Below the pieces are notes generated by a model. That model saw only the letters and a program-made list of their open reading frames with translations, had not been told where the DNA came from and made no database searches. From Moesziomyces globuligerus (lineage: Eukaryota; Basidiomycota; Ustilaginomycetes; Ustilaginales; Ustilaginaceae): a stretch of 64,000 nucleotides of DNA. The stretch spans positions 186,001 through 250,000 of the forward strand of contig JARVLF010000021.1 in NCBI GenBank assembly GCA_030849465.1, read 5' to 3'. Within the stretch, counting starts at the first letter, position 1. Each line of letters opens with the position of its first letter. Shown one piece after another: positions 1-11,143 of the stretch. A program made the translations under genes and the position numbers.

Positions 1-318
1 TTTGGCAAAGCGGTCATCCAGCAGTTCCTCGCGCAGTACGACTTTGACCTCATCTGCCGCGCGCACATGGTCGTCGAGGACGGCTACGAGTTTTGGAACG
101 AACGCACACTCGTCACCATCTTTAGCGCGCCCAACTACTGCGGCGAGTTTGACAACTTTGGCGCCGTCATGTCGGTCTCGGAGGACTTGCTCTGCGCCTT
201 TGAGCTCCTCAAACCGCTCGACGGCGCCGCGCTCAAGAAGGAGATGGCAAAGAACAAGCGCAGGTCCCTCCTCCAGCATCAGAGTCCCCCCGCCCGCGTC
301 ACACAGCAGTCGTTCTAA
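1..318 (+). CDS. PPZ1: PPZ-type serine/threonine protein phosphatase, C-terminal fragment
   Basis: The gene enters from the left edge in frame 1, so only the last 105 residues are present. They carry the end of the PP1/PPZ metallophosphatase fold: the [15 protein letters not shown] stretch, whose His is a metal ligand in this family, and [11 protein letters not shown], the beta12-beta13 loop that shapes toxin and inhibitor sensitivity. Methionine after the metal-binding His (AHMVVEDG, where PP1 has AHQVVEDG) and the tail [16 protein letters not shown] followed by a basic stretch resemble yeast Ppz1/Ppz2 more than Glc7. PPZ enzymes restrain K+/Na+ homeostasis and cell-wall signalling. The long disordered N-terminal half expected for PPZ lies outside the window, so the assignment rests on the tail. 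It converges on the GTP cyclohydrolase gene. Confidence 0.85.
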   Translation, partial: FGKAVIQQFLAQYDFDLICRAHMVVEDGYEFWNERTLVTIFSAPNYCGEFDNFGAVMSVSEDLLCAFELLKPLDGAALKKEMAKNKRRSLLQHQSPPARVTQQSF

Positions 319-642
319 AAGTGCGTCAGCCTCCTTATCTTATGCTCTTTTCGCCCCAACGTCCCTCACCCCCATCCCCCGGCGGTTGTTTTCTTCGTTT
401 TGTTTCAGTCACTCTTCCATCGAAATGGTCTCGCTGCTCTCCCTTTTGACCTTGAGACGTTGGCTGCGTCGCCAGGGTTGCACGGCTGCCAAAAATGTAT
501 GTGCGCTCCTGTGTGCCTGCGCATCGATCGCCGAGTCGTGAGAATGAAGACGAGCTTTGCAAGCGAGGAAGGCTTTGGTGATGGGATCAAAACACGGTCT
601 ACTGGATTCCAAAGGTTTCGCACCGAGGAAGGTGCGGGGGAT
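319..642. other. Convergent intergenic region (PPZ / RIB1)
   Basis: About 320 bases between two converging stop codons. It should hold both 3' untranslated regions. No further gene, repeat or RNA is visible. Confidence 0.6.
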
Positions 643-2982
643 CTAGAGTGCGGGGAGACGATCGGTTTCGTCGTCCGAGTTGGGTTGGGAGACGGGAGCA
701 TCGTCGATGCTGGATTCGAGGGCTTGGGCGGCATCTGTAGGCTGCTTTTCGTGATGCGGAGGGAGGGTGAGTAGGTGACCCATCCTCTCGACCTTTGTGC
801 GGAGGTACTTTTCGAGTTCGGGACCCTTTGTGATGGAAGCACCGATCATGGTCGTTCCGGACCTGCGCAGTACATGGTCGATGTACGAATCACCCGAATC
901 ACTCGCACTCTCATCATCCCCTGCTTGGTCTTCATCCGAGTCGAAGCGATCGGTCTCGTTAAGCACATCTTCACCCTGATGCCGAAGACCTGCTGTAGTC
1001 GCATCCAGTTCGGAATCCGACTCAGTCCCCGTGCCCGCCTGCGAGATGATACTCCCATCCATCCCAGATAGACTGATCTGTCGCAACAACGACGAAGCCT
1101 TCTTGACATTCACCCCACCACCCATCGATCCACGCAGCGAAGAGCCACGACTACTAACCCCACTTGCGCTCGTGACCTTGTCCTGAGCTTTACCTCGCCT
1201 AGCCTCGCCGCGCTTGCGCGTTCGACGCCTACGAAGCGACTTGCCAAACTTCCAAACGCGCGGCACCATACCAACGCGCTCGGTAACACGCACACCCTCG
1301 GCCTCGAGCGCCTCCATCTTCTCCGGATTGTTGGTCAGCAACCGACACTCCTCGACGCCCAAGTCGCGCAGGATGGCCGAAGCAATGTCGTACTTGCGCG
1401 CGTCCGGCAGATGACCCAGCAGAATGTTGGCCGAGACCGTATCGTGACCCATGTCCTGCAGGTTGTACGCCATGAGCTTGTCCAGCAGTCCAATCCCACG
1501 ACCCTCCTGACGCAGGTAGACGATCACTCCGCGACCGAGCTTACGTGACGGCTGGTCGGGATGCTGCTCGCGCGCGCTGGGCTTCGAGGTATCGTACGCC
1601 TCGGAGATGAGTCGGATGGCTTCGTCGAGCTGCTCGCCGCAGTCGCAGCGCTGGCTACCGATCGTCTCGCCCGTAAAGCACTCCGAGTGGATGCGCACCA
1701 GCGGCGCAAGCGCATCGTCGTGCTCGGCGTGCGCCTGCGCAGGCTGCGCGTGGCGTGGCAGCGGCCGCGAAGCCATCTGGAAGCTCGGACCAAGCCGCCC
1801 GACGTACGCACCGCGAACGATGCGCTCCATGTCCGTCTCCGCCGGGCCCCAGACCTCGTCGAGCGACTTGCTGCGCAGGGCGTGCTGCTGGTAGATCGGA
1901 TCGGACTCCTTGAGCGCACGCCCGTCCGCGCCCACCTGGACACTGCCCTCGTCGTTCTGGTACGGATCGATGACGAGCGCAAGGTGCTCCTTGGTGTCGT
2001 GCGTGTTCTTGTACAGGTGGCAGAAGATCTCGCCGTGCGGGGTGGGAATTCGAGTGCGCGCGTAGCAGCGAACGCGCACGGGTGGTGGGCGTACGATCGA
2101 CGAGATGTTGGCCTTGCCCACGGGCATGCTGACCTGAGCGGGCATGCCACCCATGCTCTCGGGACCCGGGGTGAGAGGCGCATGCTGCGGGACAGAAGCT
2201 GCCACGGAGGCTTTGCGTTGGTCGAGTGCCTGGGCGATCATGCTAGAGGGCACGGGAGGAGGCACAGCCTGCGGCTGGCTCTGAGCATCAAGCACGTCAG
2301 GCTTTGAGGTAGCGTTGGAAGCGCCAGGCGAGGTGGAGGCAGCTGCGCGGGCTCGCTGCTGCTCGAGCTCTTTCTGCTTCTGCAGGCGGACACTGCGAGG
2401 GGCCTGTCTGCTAGCGTAGAAGGCGCGCTCCTCGTCAGTGACGTCCGGAACGGGCTCGATCTTGACGGCCGAGGAGGAGGCCACGGTGGATTTGGGAGCA
2501 AGTTCCTCGAAGTCGTCAAAGTCGCAATTGGCATACGAGCCGCTGGCGGCCGACGGTCTCCTCGAGCGAGACTGAGTGAGGCGAGGAGCTGATGACTGGG
2601 AAGATGCAGCGGCAGAGGATGCAGCGGCGGAGGCGGCGGCTGCGGCCTTGCGCTGGCTAGCGGGCATCTGCTGGGAGTTGGCAGCAGGGTCCTGGTTGCC
2701 GAACGAGTGGTGGAAGTGATGGCGGGTGACGTGCGGACCGGAGCTGAGACTTGCAGCGAGGACCATGGGGTCGATGGGAGGACGTCGGAGCGCATTGAGC
2801 GTCGAGAGGGGGCGAGGCGCCGAGGTCGAGGGTGCAAAGTGGGGCTGGTGCGGGAACGAGGAAGGCATCGAGGTGAGCACGTCCAAGAGCTCGAGGTCGC
2901 CCTGGGTGACGGAGCTGTGTGCGTTTGCGGCCTGCATCATGTGTGTACGAGATGGATGGGATGCAGTTGCAACTGCGTGCAT
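643..2982 (-). CDS. RIB1: GTP cyclohydrolase II (riboflavin biosynthesis) with long N- and C-terminal extensions
   Basis: Catalyses the first step of riboflavin synthesis, opening GTP to a diaminopyrimidine with release of formate and pyrophosphate. In the 779-residue product the catalytic domain spans about residues 300-575. Three zinc-binding cysteines are visible at C435, C446 and C448 ([14 protein letters not shown]), followed by the family motif [11 protein letters not shown] from Y489 with the catalytic Arg region, then the GTP-site segment ending RVWKF near 573. The start at 2982 is the first ATG of an open frame that continues upstream to 3090 only through a TTG. The roughly 300 N-terminal residues are Ala/Ser/Gln-rich and disordered, and the roughly 200 C-terminal residues are first basic and then acidic. 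Yeast Rib1 has about 345 residues and lacks these parts. No DHBP synthase domain is fused. Confidence 0.93.
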   Translation of the reverse strand: MHAVATASHPSRTHMMQAANAHSSVTQGDLELLDVLTSMPSSFPHQPHFAPSTSAPRPLSTLNALRRPPIDPMVLAASLSSGPHVTRHHFHHSFGNQDPAANSQQMPASQRKAAAAASAAASSAAASSQSSAPRLTQSRSRRPSAASGSYANCDFDDFEELAPKSTVASSSAVKIEPVPDVTDEERAFYASRQAPRSVRLQKQKELEQQRARAAASTSPGASNATSKPDVLDAQSQPQAVPPPVPSSMIAQALDQRKASVAASVPQHAPLTPGPESMGGMPAQVSMPVGKANISSIVRPPPVRVRCYARTRIPTPHGEIFCHLYKNTHDTKEHLALVIDPYQNDEGSVQVGADGRALKESDPIYQQHALRSKSLDEVWGPAETDMERIVRGAYVGRLGPSFQMASRPLPRHAQPAQAHAEHDDALAPLVRIHSECFTGETIGSQRCDCGEQLDEAIRLISEAYDTSKPSAREQHPDQPSRKLGRGVIVYLRQEGRGIGLLDKLMAYNLQDMGHDTVSANILLGHLPDARKYDIASAILRDLGVEECRLLTNNPEKMEALEAEGVRVTERVGMVPRVWKFGKSLRRRRTRKRGEARRGKAQDKVTSASGVSSRGSSLRGSMGGGVNVKKASSLLRQISLSGMDGSIISQAGTGTESDSELDATTAGLRHQGEDVLNETDRFDSDEDQAGDDESASDSGDSYIDHVLRRSGTTMIGASITKGPELEKYLRTKVERMGHLLTLPPHHEKQPTDAAQALESSIDDAPVSQPNSDDETDRLPAL

Positions 2983-4298
2983 GTCGTTGCCAGACTTGTG
3001 AGGTCGAGGTAAGGCGAGCGTCGAGAGCACCTGCGGATATAAGCAGTCCGGAACGGATGCGAGCTCGAGCGCCTGGGGCAAGACGCTCAAGCGAGTGGTA
3101 GTGAGGAGGCTGGGATGATGGTGGGGAGTGGAAGGACGAGCTTAGGAAAGGGACAGGTTGGGTGGAGCGATCGGATATTGGACGGAGCTAAGTACCGGTG
3201 GAAAGCAAGCCCGAATGTCTCCACAGTGCACCGGGAGCCGGCCAGAGTTGGGGGTGCAGTCAAGTCTTACACACACGCTCTCTCACGAGCCCACGAACTG
3301 CGAGGCTGGGTGAAATATGATTCGCCCGTCACTCGCAGCGGCGTGTGACTTGGACTCAGCTGGGCGCGTGCCGCGGAACGCATTTTTCCCGGCAAGAGAT
3401 ACTCGCTCGAACACAGGCAGTCGAGCGTCGTACTCATCGCAGTCATCGCAGTCATCGCGGATATGATGGAGGCTCTGCAGCCTTACGTGATGGGCAAGCA
3501 AGACAAGGCCAAGTGCGAGTACGACGGCCGCGGTCATCTTCCGAGAGCCTGTCAGCTGGCCCAGGCGAGACGGTGTACGAGCCGCAGCCAAGCTCGCAGC
3601 CAAGCTCGCAGCCACTTTCCTCGGGCCAAGACCGAGAGTTCCGTACAGTATCAAAGTGTCAGACCGTAGGTACGCACAAATCAGTCAATATTCGAAATCC
3701 TCCCGCCCGAGACGGCGCCAAGTGACGCTGCTTGTCCATCGAGGTCTCACCAAATGACGGCACCTCGAGCTCGAATTTCTCCGCCTCTGAAATTCGATCG
3801 TCCGATCAGGCGGCTGCCCAGCGCGAGCGGGCAAGTCAGGTGAGTTGTCAGAGCGGCGTCTGCGTGTGGACGTGCGTGTGCGGCCAGGTGTTGGTCTCCA
3901 GGTTTTTTTCCGCAATTTCACAGATTGACACTCGCAGGCTGTCTCTGGCAAGCCGCTTCGCAAATCACACTCAGCCAGCAGCAGCCCAACTTATAATCAG
4001 AATCGACTGGCAGCGCGAGCACACGGCACTCACAAAGGCGCGCATCCTACACTCCAGAATCACTCACTCACTCTCAGCGGTGCGAGCGTGTCTCTTTTGC
4101 CATTTCTTTTCCTCTCGCACACACTCCACTTTGCATCTCCTCTATCATCACCACCCTTCATCGCCCTCATCTCCTTTCCTCCTCTCTTCTCCGTTTCGAC
4201 TTGCAGACGCTTCCAGCTCCTGCCGCTCTCCGATACCATCGTTCTCGCCTCCGTTTCCTCACTTGGCGTTTCAGCTTCACAACCGCACGTCTCTCACC
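2983..4298. other. Divergent promoter region (RIB1 / importin alpha)
   Basis: About 1.3 kb between two divergent genes. It contains two short direct repeats, a 9-nt unit (tcatcgcag) three times near 3436-3462 and a 12-nt unit (gcagccaagctc) nearly three times near 3583-3613, and a C/T-rich tract at about 4090-4290 that is probably 5' leader of the importin gene. An open frame on the minus strand at 3283-3654 shows no recognisable domain and was not called. Confidence 0.5.
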
Positions 4299-5939
4299 AT
4301 GTCCGGCCTTCGCGATATGTCGCGTCGACAAGACAACTTCAAGGCCAAGGGCGTCTTCAAGCAGGATGAGCTCCGCCGCAGGCGTGAAGAGGCTCAGGTC
4401 GAGATCCGTCGTCAGAAGCGCGAGGAGTCCATGGCCAAGCGAAGGAACCTCACCATCGGCGACGACACGGACGGCGCCGACTCGGACGACGACGATGCAC
4501 AGTCCGCCGCCATCGATGCACAGCTCGCCGACGAGCTCCCCAGGATGATCGAGGATGCTATGAGCGACAACCTCGACCGTCAGCTCGACGCCACCACCAA
4601 GTTCCGCAAGCTCCTCTCCAAGGAGAAGAACCCGCCCATCGAGCGCGTCATCGCCGCCGGCGTCGTCCCCCGCTTCGTCGAGTTCCTCCGCAGCCCGCAC
4701 AGCATGATCCAGTTCGAGGCCGCCTGGGCACTCACCAACATCGCCTCCGGCACCTCCGACCACACCCAGGTCGTCATCAACGAGGGCGCCGTCCCCGTCT
4801 TCATCGAGCTCCTCTCCTCCCCCGTCCTCGACGTCCGCGAGCAGGCCGTCTGGGCGCTCGGCAACATCGCCGGTGACAGCCCCAAGTGCCGCGACTACGT
4901 CCTCCAGGCCGGCGCCATGCGTCCCCTCATCGCCCTCCTCAGCGAAAACCACAAGCAGAGCATGCTCCGCAACGCCACCTGGACCCTCAGCAACTTCTGC
5001 CGCGGCAAGAACCCGCAGCCAGACTGGTCCATGGTCTCGCCCGCCCTCAGCGTCCTCACCAAGCTCATCTACTCGATGGACGACGAGGTGCTCATCGACG
5101 CCTGCTGGGCCATCTCCTACCTCTCGGACGGCGCAAACGAGAAGATCCAGGGCGTCATCGAGTCGGGCGTCTGCCGCCGCCTCGTCGACCTCCTCACCCA
5201 CCCCTCCACCGCCGTCCAGACACCCGCCCTCCGCTCCGTCGGCAACATCGTCACCGGCGACGACTACCAGACCCAGGTCGTCATCTCGTCCGGCTCGCTG
5301 CCCCCGCTCCTCTCGCTCCTCTCCTCGCCCAAGGAGGGCATCCGCAAGGAGGCATGCTGGACCATCTCCAACATCACCGCCGGCTCCTCCCAGCAGATCC
5401 AGGCCGTGATCGACGCCAACATCATCCCGCCCCTCATCGACATCCTCCAGCACGCCGACTTCAAGACCAAGAAGGAGGCCTGCTGGGCCATCAGCAACGC
5501 CACCAGCGGCGGCCTCTCGGAGCCCCAGCAGATCCGCTACCTCGTCTCCCAAGGCTGCATCAAGCCGCTCTGCGACCTCCTCCGCAGCATGGACAACAAG
5601 ATCATCCAGGTCGCTCTCGACGGCCTCGAGAACATCCTCAAGGTCGGCGAGATGGACCGCGAGGCGGCGGGCGCCGACGCCTCCAACGCCTATGCGCTCC
5701 ACATCGAGGAGTGCGGCGGCATGGTCTCCATCCACAACCTCCAGCACCACGAGAACCTCGACATCTACAAGAAGTGCTTCTACATCATGGACAAGTACTT
5801 CCCCGATGACGAGGCGCAGGACACCGGCCTCGGCGCTCCTCAGGTCGACGAATCCGGCGCGTTCGCCTTCCAGTCCGACCTCAACGCTCCCCAGGGCGGC
5901 TTCAACTTTGCTCCCGCGCAGAACGGCATGCAGCAGTGA
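4299..5939 (+). CDS. SRP1: Importin alpha (karyopherin alpha, nuclear import adaptor)
   Basis: Adaptor that binds classical nuclear localisation signals and hands cargo to importin beta. The 546-residue product matches yeast Srp1 in length (542). Residues 1-60 form the importin-beta-binding domain, with basic clusters [17 protein letters not shown] at 26-42 and KRRN at 47-50. A short acidic linker follows (about 56-65), then ten armadillo repeats to about residue 490. The repeats show the NLS-groove signature of paired Trp and Asn: [56 protein letters not shown]. The ATG at 4299 is chosen although the frame is open to 3732, because [15 protein letters not shown] is the expected N-terminus. 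It is an intron-free gene with very high G/C at third positions, which suggests high expression. Confidence 0.97.
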   Translation: MSGLRDMSRRQDNFKAKGVFKQDELRRRREEAQVEIRRQKREESMAKRRNLTIGDDTDGADSDDDDAQSAAIDAQLADELPRMIEDAMSDNLDRQLDATTKFRKLLSKEKNPPIERVIAAGVVPRFVEFLRSPHSMIQFEAAWALTNIASGTSDHTQVVINEGAVPVFIELLSSPVLDVREQAVWALGNIAGDSPKCRDYVLQAGAMRPLIALLSENHKQSMLRNATWTLSNFCRGKNPQPDWSMVSPALSVLTKLIYSMDDEVLIDACWAISYLSDGANEKIQGVIESGVCRRLVDLLTHPSTAVQTPALRSVGNIVTGDDYQTQVVISSGSLPPLLSLLSSPKEGIRKEACWTISNITAGSSQQIQAVIDANIIPPLIDILQHADFKTKKEACWAISNATSGGLSEPQQIRYLVSQGCIKPLCDLLRSMDNKIIQVALDGLENILKVGEMDREAAGADASNAYALHIEECGGMVSIHNLQHHENLDIYKKCFYIMDKYFPDDEAQDTGLGAPQVDESGAFAFQSDLNAPQGGFNFAPAQNGMQQ

Positions 5940-6556
5940 ACAGCGGTCTCCTTGCGGGTTCCAGTGCTTCCGCCTGAAAAATCTTGATACCAGATGCGCT
6001 CCTCGCAGCCCATCCGCATCCCCTCTCAAAAAGGTAAGTCTCGCACACGCAACAGGGCATCTGTCTCGTCCTTGCTCGTTTCCTTGGGGCGAGGCGAGAC
6101 TGCAGTGATGTCCATGTGCCGATGGTTTGTAATTTCTTTTTTGTTCGCCTCTCGTCCTGCCTCGATACAACGCCCAAGCCAAATGTACAGATCGACGAGC
6201 TGCGCGCACCGCGGCGAGTCGAGTCTACTCCCACCCATGCATGTCATTGTTTCTACCCCCCTTTTCCCCACACACATCATTCTCATCCTGCAATCAGTCT
6301 CGGCCTTTTTTTCACGTCGCTGGGGGTTAGCTGGGTGTGGGTGGGGCGGGAATTGGATGTGGAATTCGATTGTGAGGGATGTGTTGGAGGGTTTGAGAAA
6401 GGACGGGTTTCGGGGAAGAGGACGGGAGTCGGGGGAGTCGGGGGGTTTAGCCTCCACACGCGGTGTAAAGGGTGGGGGTTTGAAAAGCGTGGTTGGATTC
6501 CTGATGACCACTCGCTTCTGAACTTTTGGACCTTTTTGGAGGTGATAGCGGGGGTG
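5940..6556. other. Intergenic region (importin alpha / NIP30-like gene)
   Basis: About 600 bases between two genes on the same strand, covering the 3' end of the importin transcript and the promoter and leader of the next gene. The frame of the downstream gene stays open back to 6116, but the translated stretch is not protein-like. No other feature seen. Confidence 0.5.
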
Positions 6557-7078
6557 ATGATTGGGGGCAAAGCGACGGTTTCGTCGCGCTTCGTATCGGA
6601 GAAGACGCTGCAGGATGGAGGGTCCGGTGCGGAGACGGCGGTGGGGGAGGAGTATGATCCGCGCAGTTTGTTTGAGAAGCTGCAGGCGCAGAAGGAGGCC
6701 AAGGATGCAAAGTACGACGACATGTACAAGCTCTCGAACCAGTTCCGTGGTATCGACGAGGCCGAATCCGAGTTCCTAGCCACGCTGGACGAGGAGAAGA
6801 AACTCATCGATCGTCAAAAGGCTCAGCAGGAACTCGAACAACTCCAGGCCTTCAGATCCGCTCAAGCTACCTCCTCCAAACCCCCCGCAACGGATCGGTC
6901 AGACAAGAGACCTAAATCGCCAGAGAAAAGCGACGAACCAAAGAAGGATCAGCCAAAGAAGAAACGCAAGCATAACCCTTCCGCCCTAGGCATCGTCAAG
7001 AAGAAAAATACCCCGACTTCCCAGGATGCGAAAAAGGCCCCGCTTGCAAAACCCTCCAACAACGATCAAAAGGCTTGA
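6557..7078 (+). CDS. NIP30/FAM192A-type nuclear protein
   Basis: Predicted 173-residue nuclear protein. The N-terminal half fits the NIP30/FAM192A (PSME3IP1) domain: SSRFVSEKTLQDG at about 9-21, EEYDPRSLFEKLQAQKE after it, then FRGIDEAESEFLATLDEE. The human relative binds the PA28-gamma proteasome activator; the function in fungi is poorly defined, so this role is not transferred. The C-terminal half is Lys/Pro-rich with a probable nuclear localisation signal (KKDQPKKKRKHNPSALGIVKKK). The start at 6557 is the ATG closest to the conserved domain; an upstream in-frame start at 6116 would add 147 residues of leader-like sequence. Convergent with the bZIP gene, 215 bases away. Confidence 0.75.
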   Translation: MIGGKATVSSRFVSEKTLQDGGSGAETAVGEEYDPRSLFEKLQAQKEAKDAKYDDMYKLSNQFRGIDEAESEFLATLDEEKKLIDRQKAQQELEQLQAFRSAQATSSKPPATDRSDKRPKSPEKSDEPKKDQPKKKRKHNPSALGIVKKKNTPTSQDAKKAPLAKPSNNDQKA

Positions 7079-7293
7079 TCAATGGCTTCCCCCTCCTCCT
7101 CACGTCCAAGCACTCGTATACCCATCCTTCACGGCTCAATTCAATGCCACTCGTGTTCGCTCCTGCACACAGGGCGCAAGAGACGGCGGAACGCGGCCGC
7201 TCGTGTGGAGAGTTTCGGTGCAGACAAGGTGTTCTCAGCAGACGCCAACGTACGACCCAGCGCGCACGACGTTTCTGCTCAGCCAGTGCTGGG

Positions 7294-9412
7294 CTAGGCG
7301 CTAGATGGATGAGGTGGAAAGCCACGCGGACGGCGAGCGGAGGTGGTGCCGGGCCGGGGCCCTTCAGCACGGTGGAATGGGAAGGAGACGGTGGATCCTC
7401 GCGCTCTGCGCGGCGCCGGCGTGCAAGGCTCGGCAGCGTAGGCGGAGCTCGAGGCAATCGCACGCGCGATCAGCTCGCCCTCCTCGAGGATACACGGAGC
7501 AACGCCTATGAGCGGCTCGCTGTCCGCATTCAGCGAGCTCGCACGCCGATCCGTTGAACCCCCACTGCCCTGGCTGGCAAAGTCTCGCGGGGGCGAGAAA
7601 GCCATAGCTGAGCCAATGCTGCCCTGCTCAGGGGACCCCAAATGCTGAAACGGCGGAGCCGAAGCAGAGGAGAGAGGACCATCAGCCGGAAGGACTGTAG
7701 GACCTGCGCCGGCTGCCGTAGCGGGAAGGGCGGCAGGGATCGCAGCAGGAGCAGCGTCAAGGACCCCGTGCACCCCCTGGCCGAAAGTCCACATCGGCCT
7801 TGTTGTCAACGCTGGAATAAAGGGTTGGCTTGTCGTCGAACGATGCTGTCCAGTGCTTCTGGCCGCCGCGTCCACTTGTAGGGCTTGGCCCGGGGCGCCC
7901 AGCCTGTCTGGCATGAAGGCAGTACGTGTGGACGAAGGACTCAACTCCGAAGGCAGTTGGATGGGCATACCGTGTTGAGGAAGTCGCGTGCCGTAGTGTG
8001 TGGTCTGCGTGCCCAAGGGTGGTAGCCATGGCTCGCTGGACATGTGCTGTTCCGGAAACGCGGAAGATTGGTGAAGGCCGGTGCCCTGTGCTGCCCCGCC
8101 GGCAGCCTGTGATGCTGCCCCAAATGGCGCCTGAGTCGGGACAGTGCCAGTGGCTGGGTTCCTTTCCGGTAAATGCAGAGACGACAGTGACGCTGGCGAC
8201 ACAGAGTCGGACGGCGATCTAGCGCGCCAGAGGCCCCCACCGATTGTTCGTCGTGCCGATGGAGCCAAGGCATGGAATAGATCCTGTCTGTCTGGAACTT
8301 GTCCGGCTTGCCGCTGTGCCGCCGCTCTTGCTGCCGACATCGCGGCTGCTAAAGCTGAGAACGTAGCTCTCCCAGGAGCTGGCAGAGGACTCGAACCCTG
8401 GAAAGAAGCGAGGTTGATTGGGTTACGACTCTCAGGCCCGGTGGGCAGACGTCCCTGACGCTGTCCCGAGCTTGTAGCTCCGCGGTGCCCCTCTCGCTGG
8501 CAGTCGGAAATGCTTGAAAGATTGCTCTGCTCACCAGCCATCAAAACAAAGTCAGCTCTCTATAAGAGGAATATTCGATTCAGTTCCAAGTATCTTGTGT
8601 CGAGCGTCAATACTCACTTGGGAAGCTTCAGGCATCACCATGCCAGATATCTGCATGGCAGGTCGGGAAACCGACTGCTGGGCGAGCTGTTCCGAGCTCG
8701 TCCTTTCGGAGGGGTCGCTGGAAGCTGTGGAGGCGGTCGGGCAGGATTCGCGATCGCTGCGCTCAAGACCGGACCCCAAGCTCGCCCTGCCAGTCTGATC
8801 TGATAACCCAACGTTGAGAGGCATCGAGGGATGCGTCATTGTCAAGCCCGGAATATGGATGGGTGGATCGCCTGCTCTTTGCGAACGATGTATGCTGAGT
8901 TCATGTCGCCAAGTCGCCTCAACGGGCGGGGCGATTCCGTTGACGAGCAGGATCGCTTCCAGCCTTGCATTTCGCTCGCTGAGCTCCGAGATCGTCTGAC
9001 GGAGCACTCTTTCGCGCTCTTTTCTCCTCTCCCGGAAGAGACGACTGGCTCGGGCATTGGGCGTTGATGAAGAGACATGGTCTAGTGAAGGAGACCGCGC
9101 AGCTGGATCTCCTTCTGTCGGCAGTTGTTGCTCCAATGGAAATGGACCGGCAACGCTTTGGCTGGCGCGTGGGTCTCCGAAGTCAAAGTTGTGACCGGGC
9201 TGTACAGTCTCCCCACAAGAAGGCAGAGGTGTGTTCGAAAGACATGACCAGGACACAGGGACGCCGCCGGACGGAGATTCGACCTCTGGGACGGCGGTGG
9301 TGATGGCGATCGGGAGGCTTACATCTTGTCTCGACAAATCCGAAGGCAGAGAAGTGCTCTGAGCAGAAGTGTCGATGGTCGTGGCGCCTTCTACGGCGGG
9401 CGACGAAACCAT
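7294..9412 (-). CDS. bZIP-domain transcription factor, two exons
   Basis: Probable DNA-binding regulator. The proposed exons are 9412-8618 and 8559-7294. The intron at 8617-8560 has donor GTGAGT and acceptor TTATAG, and joins the two open frames in phase 0 for 686 residues; an alternative in-frame acceptor ends at 8527. The start is firm because an in-frame TGA lies just upstream of the ATG. A basic-leucine-zipper region sits at about residues 119-155 (NARASRLFRERRKERERVL, then a short heptad run with leucines and RNARLEAIL). It has the Asn...Arg spacing of bZIP basic regions, but the zipper is short. The rest is Ser/Pro/Ala-rich and disordered, except for a C-terminal segment (EEGELIARAIASSSAY) that may be helical. 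No closer subfamily is recognised. A TGACGTC half-palindrome lies about 75 bases upstream of the ATG. Confidence 0.7.
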
Positions 9413-11143
9413 CGAAGGGCTGGCTCATGCCGCTTGCGTCGTATCGGCTTTTTCGCAAGCTGTTTGGCAGCTATAGGGCCTCGTGACGTCGAACTGTGTT
9501 GGAAGTGGGTGAAAGTGTGCTCGGACTGAGCGGTGCTGGCGCTCTTGTCAGGGTCACCTATACCTTATGCTAGTCAATGTAGACGCTGCGCAGTAATGGA
9601 AGGGCGCTCAGACATGGGGCTCTGTCTTGAGGCATCTTTATATTGGACTGTTCCATGGACCCGCGGCGGGCTCGAAGCTGAGCTTTCATTGTCGCGGTTG
9701 GGGCAGGTGCGGCCATTCGGCCAGTCAGGGCGTCCTATCAGCCACGTCCCTGCCACCAAGCTGGGAAACGCATGACGACATCGGTCCCACTCTAGTGTCG
9801 ACACTCTCGGTGCTTCATTGGAAAGGCGAGTGGCGTGGTGGCTTGTCAGGACCGACTCTGAGGCAACATTCGAAGAAAGCTCAGCCAAGATCTCGGCTGC
9901 AACCGGGCGGTACCGGGTATGGGCAGCGCGAGAAGATGACTATGCGTACCGATGGTGGACCCTTCAACCTTTGACCCTGGACCCTTACAAATAGTCTCCT
10001 ACTTTGCCTTCTCTCGCAACATTCGTCAGGCGTCACGGTCCAAAACTTTTCGTGAGACGATCAGCTGTTCGACGAATCGCCAACAGCGGCGAACGGACCC
10101 GCGACCAAAAGTCCTCGACGGTTCTCTCAAGAGAAGACTCGACTACTGAGCATCTCGGTGCCCGAGGCTTTGGCTTTGTTTGTGCCGTACGGCCATGGAT
10201 CCTTCAACGGAAGAGCAGGAGCAAAGTCGGAGCACATCAGCGTCACTAGAGGCTGCGAGAAGGGCTTCGGTAGCGGGGCCAAATGATCGGGCCGTCCATG
10301 CAGATCACTTTCTGCCGCCGCCGCAAAATTGACGTTGGGTGTCGTCGTCCCGAGTGTCGCTTCGGAGGGCGTAGCCACGCCAAAGGAAGTGCGATCCTTC
10401 GTGTTGCACATTTGTGCCTTCCTCCAGTCTGGTGACTTGTCTGCGGGTGCCTTCATTCCAGCGAGCTGCTTGGGGCTTACCGTGTGACGGTCGGGTGTGT
10501 CAAGCGAACAGTCAGCATGCATCGCCAAAAAGCTCAGCGCCGCGCGCCAAAAGTTGCACAGCCCTCGCATCTCAACGTGGAGGCCCGGCACTGCCAGCTG
10601 AGCCAGTGGACCGCGGGAAGCCGACACAGTCTTGAATGTTGGCCACGCCAGTTTGCCGTCCTGAGCTCCGCCCTCCGCGGACCCTGTTGTCCTACGGATC
10701 GACTCGCAGGTGCCGAGCAACGGTGGCTGGCGGGACGCGCCTTCTGCCGCAGCTGCTCAAGCCCGAAGCCAGTGACTTTTTCTGCTCGAAGTCATCCACA
10801 GCCGAGCGTGCCGACACAAGATGGCCCCGACTACGGTTTTGCTTGGTGAAGGTACAGCTCAGAACGTGCTGTGAGCCAACTATCAGATTGTTAGACCGCA
10901 AAGGTCCCGTCGAGGCTCGCATCGGGCCCGATGCTTCCGCGCGAGGTGTCGACGAGAGCTTCTTTCTGGCAATTTCTGGGAAGCACGTCGAGCCAACTTG
11001 ACTTATGCATGTTCGACTCCACTTGCGCTCGCTTGAAAGACAGCTGTTGGGGCTGATCTGTGCAGACTCTTTCTTCATTTCAGCACTCCTTCCACCAACG
11101 CACCCCCCTCTCGCTATCACTACACGCTGGCCGGCGCACAACC
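9413..11143. other. Divergent intergenic region (bZIP / AHA1)
   Basis: About 1.7 kb. Near the bZIP end is a CRE-like TGACGTC at 9484-9490. A minus-strand open frame at 10127-10720 (197 codons, starting with TTG) has no recognisable domain; it contains a GTAAGC donor-like site near 10480, so it could be part of an unrecognised spliced gene or of the bZIP 5' leader. Nothing else is supported. Confidence 0.4.

Noticed and set aside
3283..3654. Minus-strand open frame with a hydrophobic stretch (VVLALGLVLLAHH) in the RIB1/importin promoter region
   Set aside because: The hydrophobic run is short, the rest is not protein-like, and no splice or promoter evidence supports it.
4167..6209. 680-codon open frame antisense to importin alpha
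   Set aside because: It mirrors the importin gene and is explained by strong G/C preference at third codon positions; its translation is Val/Gly/Asp/Leu-rich low complexity.
8385..8410. tRNA B-box-like sequence GGTTCGAGTCC on the minus strand
   Set aside because: It lies inside bZIP coding sequence, the flanking bases do not form a T-stem, and no cloverleaf could be drawn.
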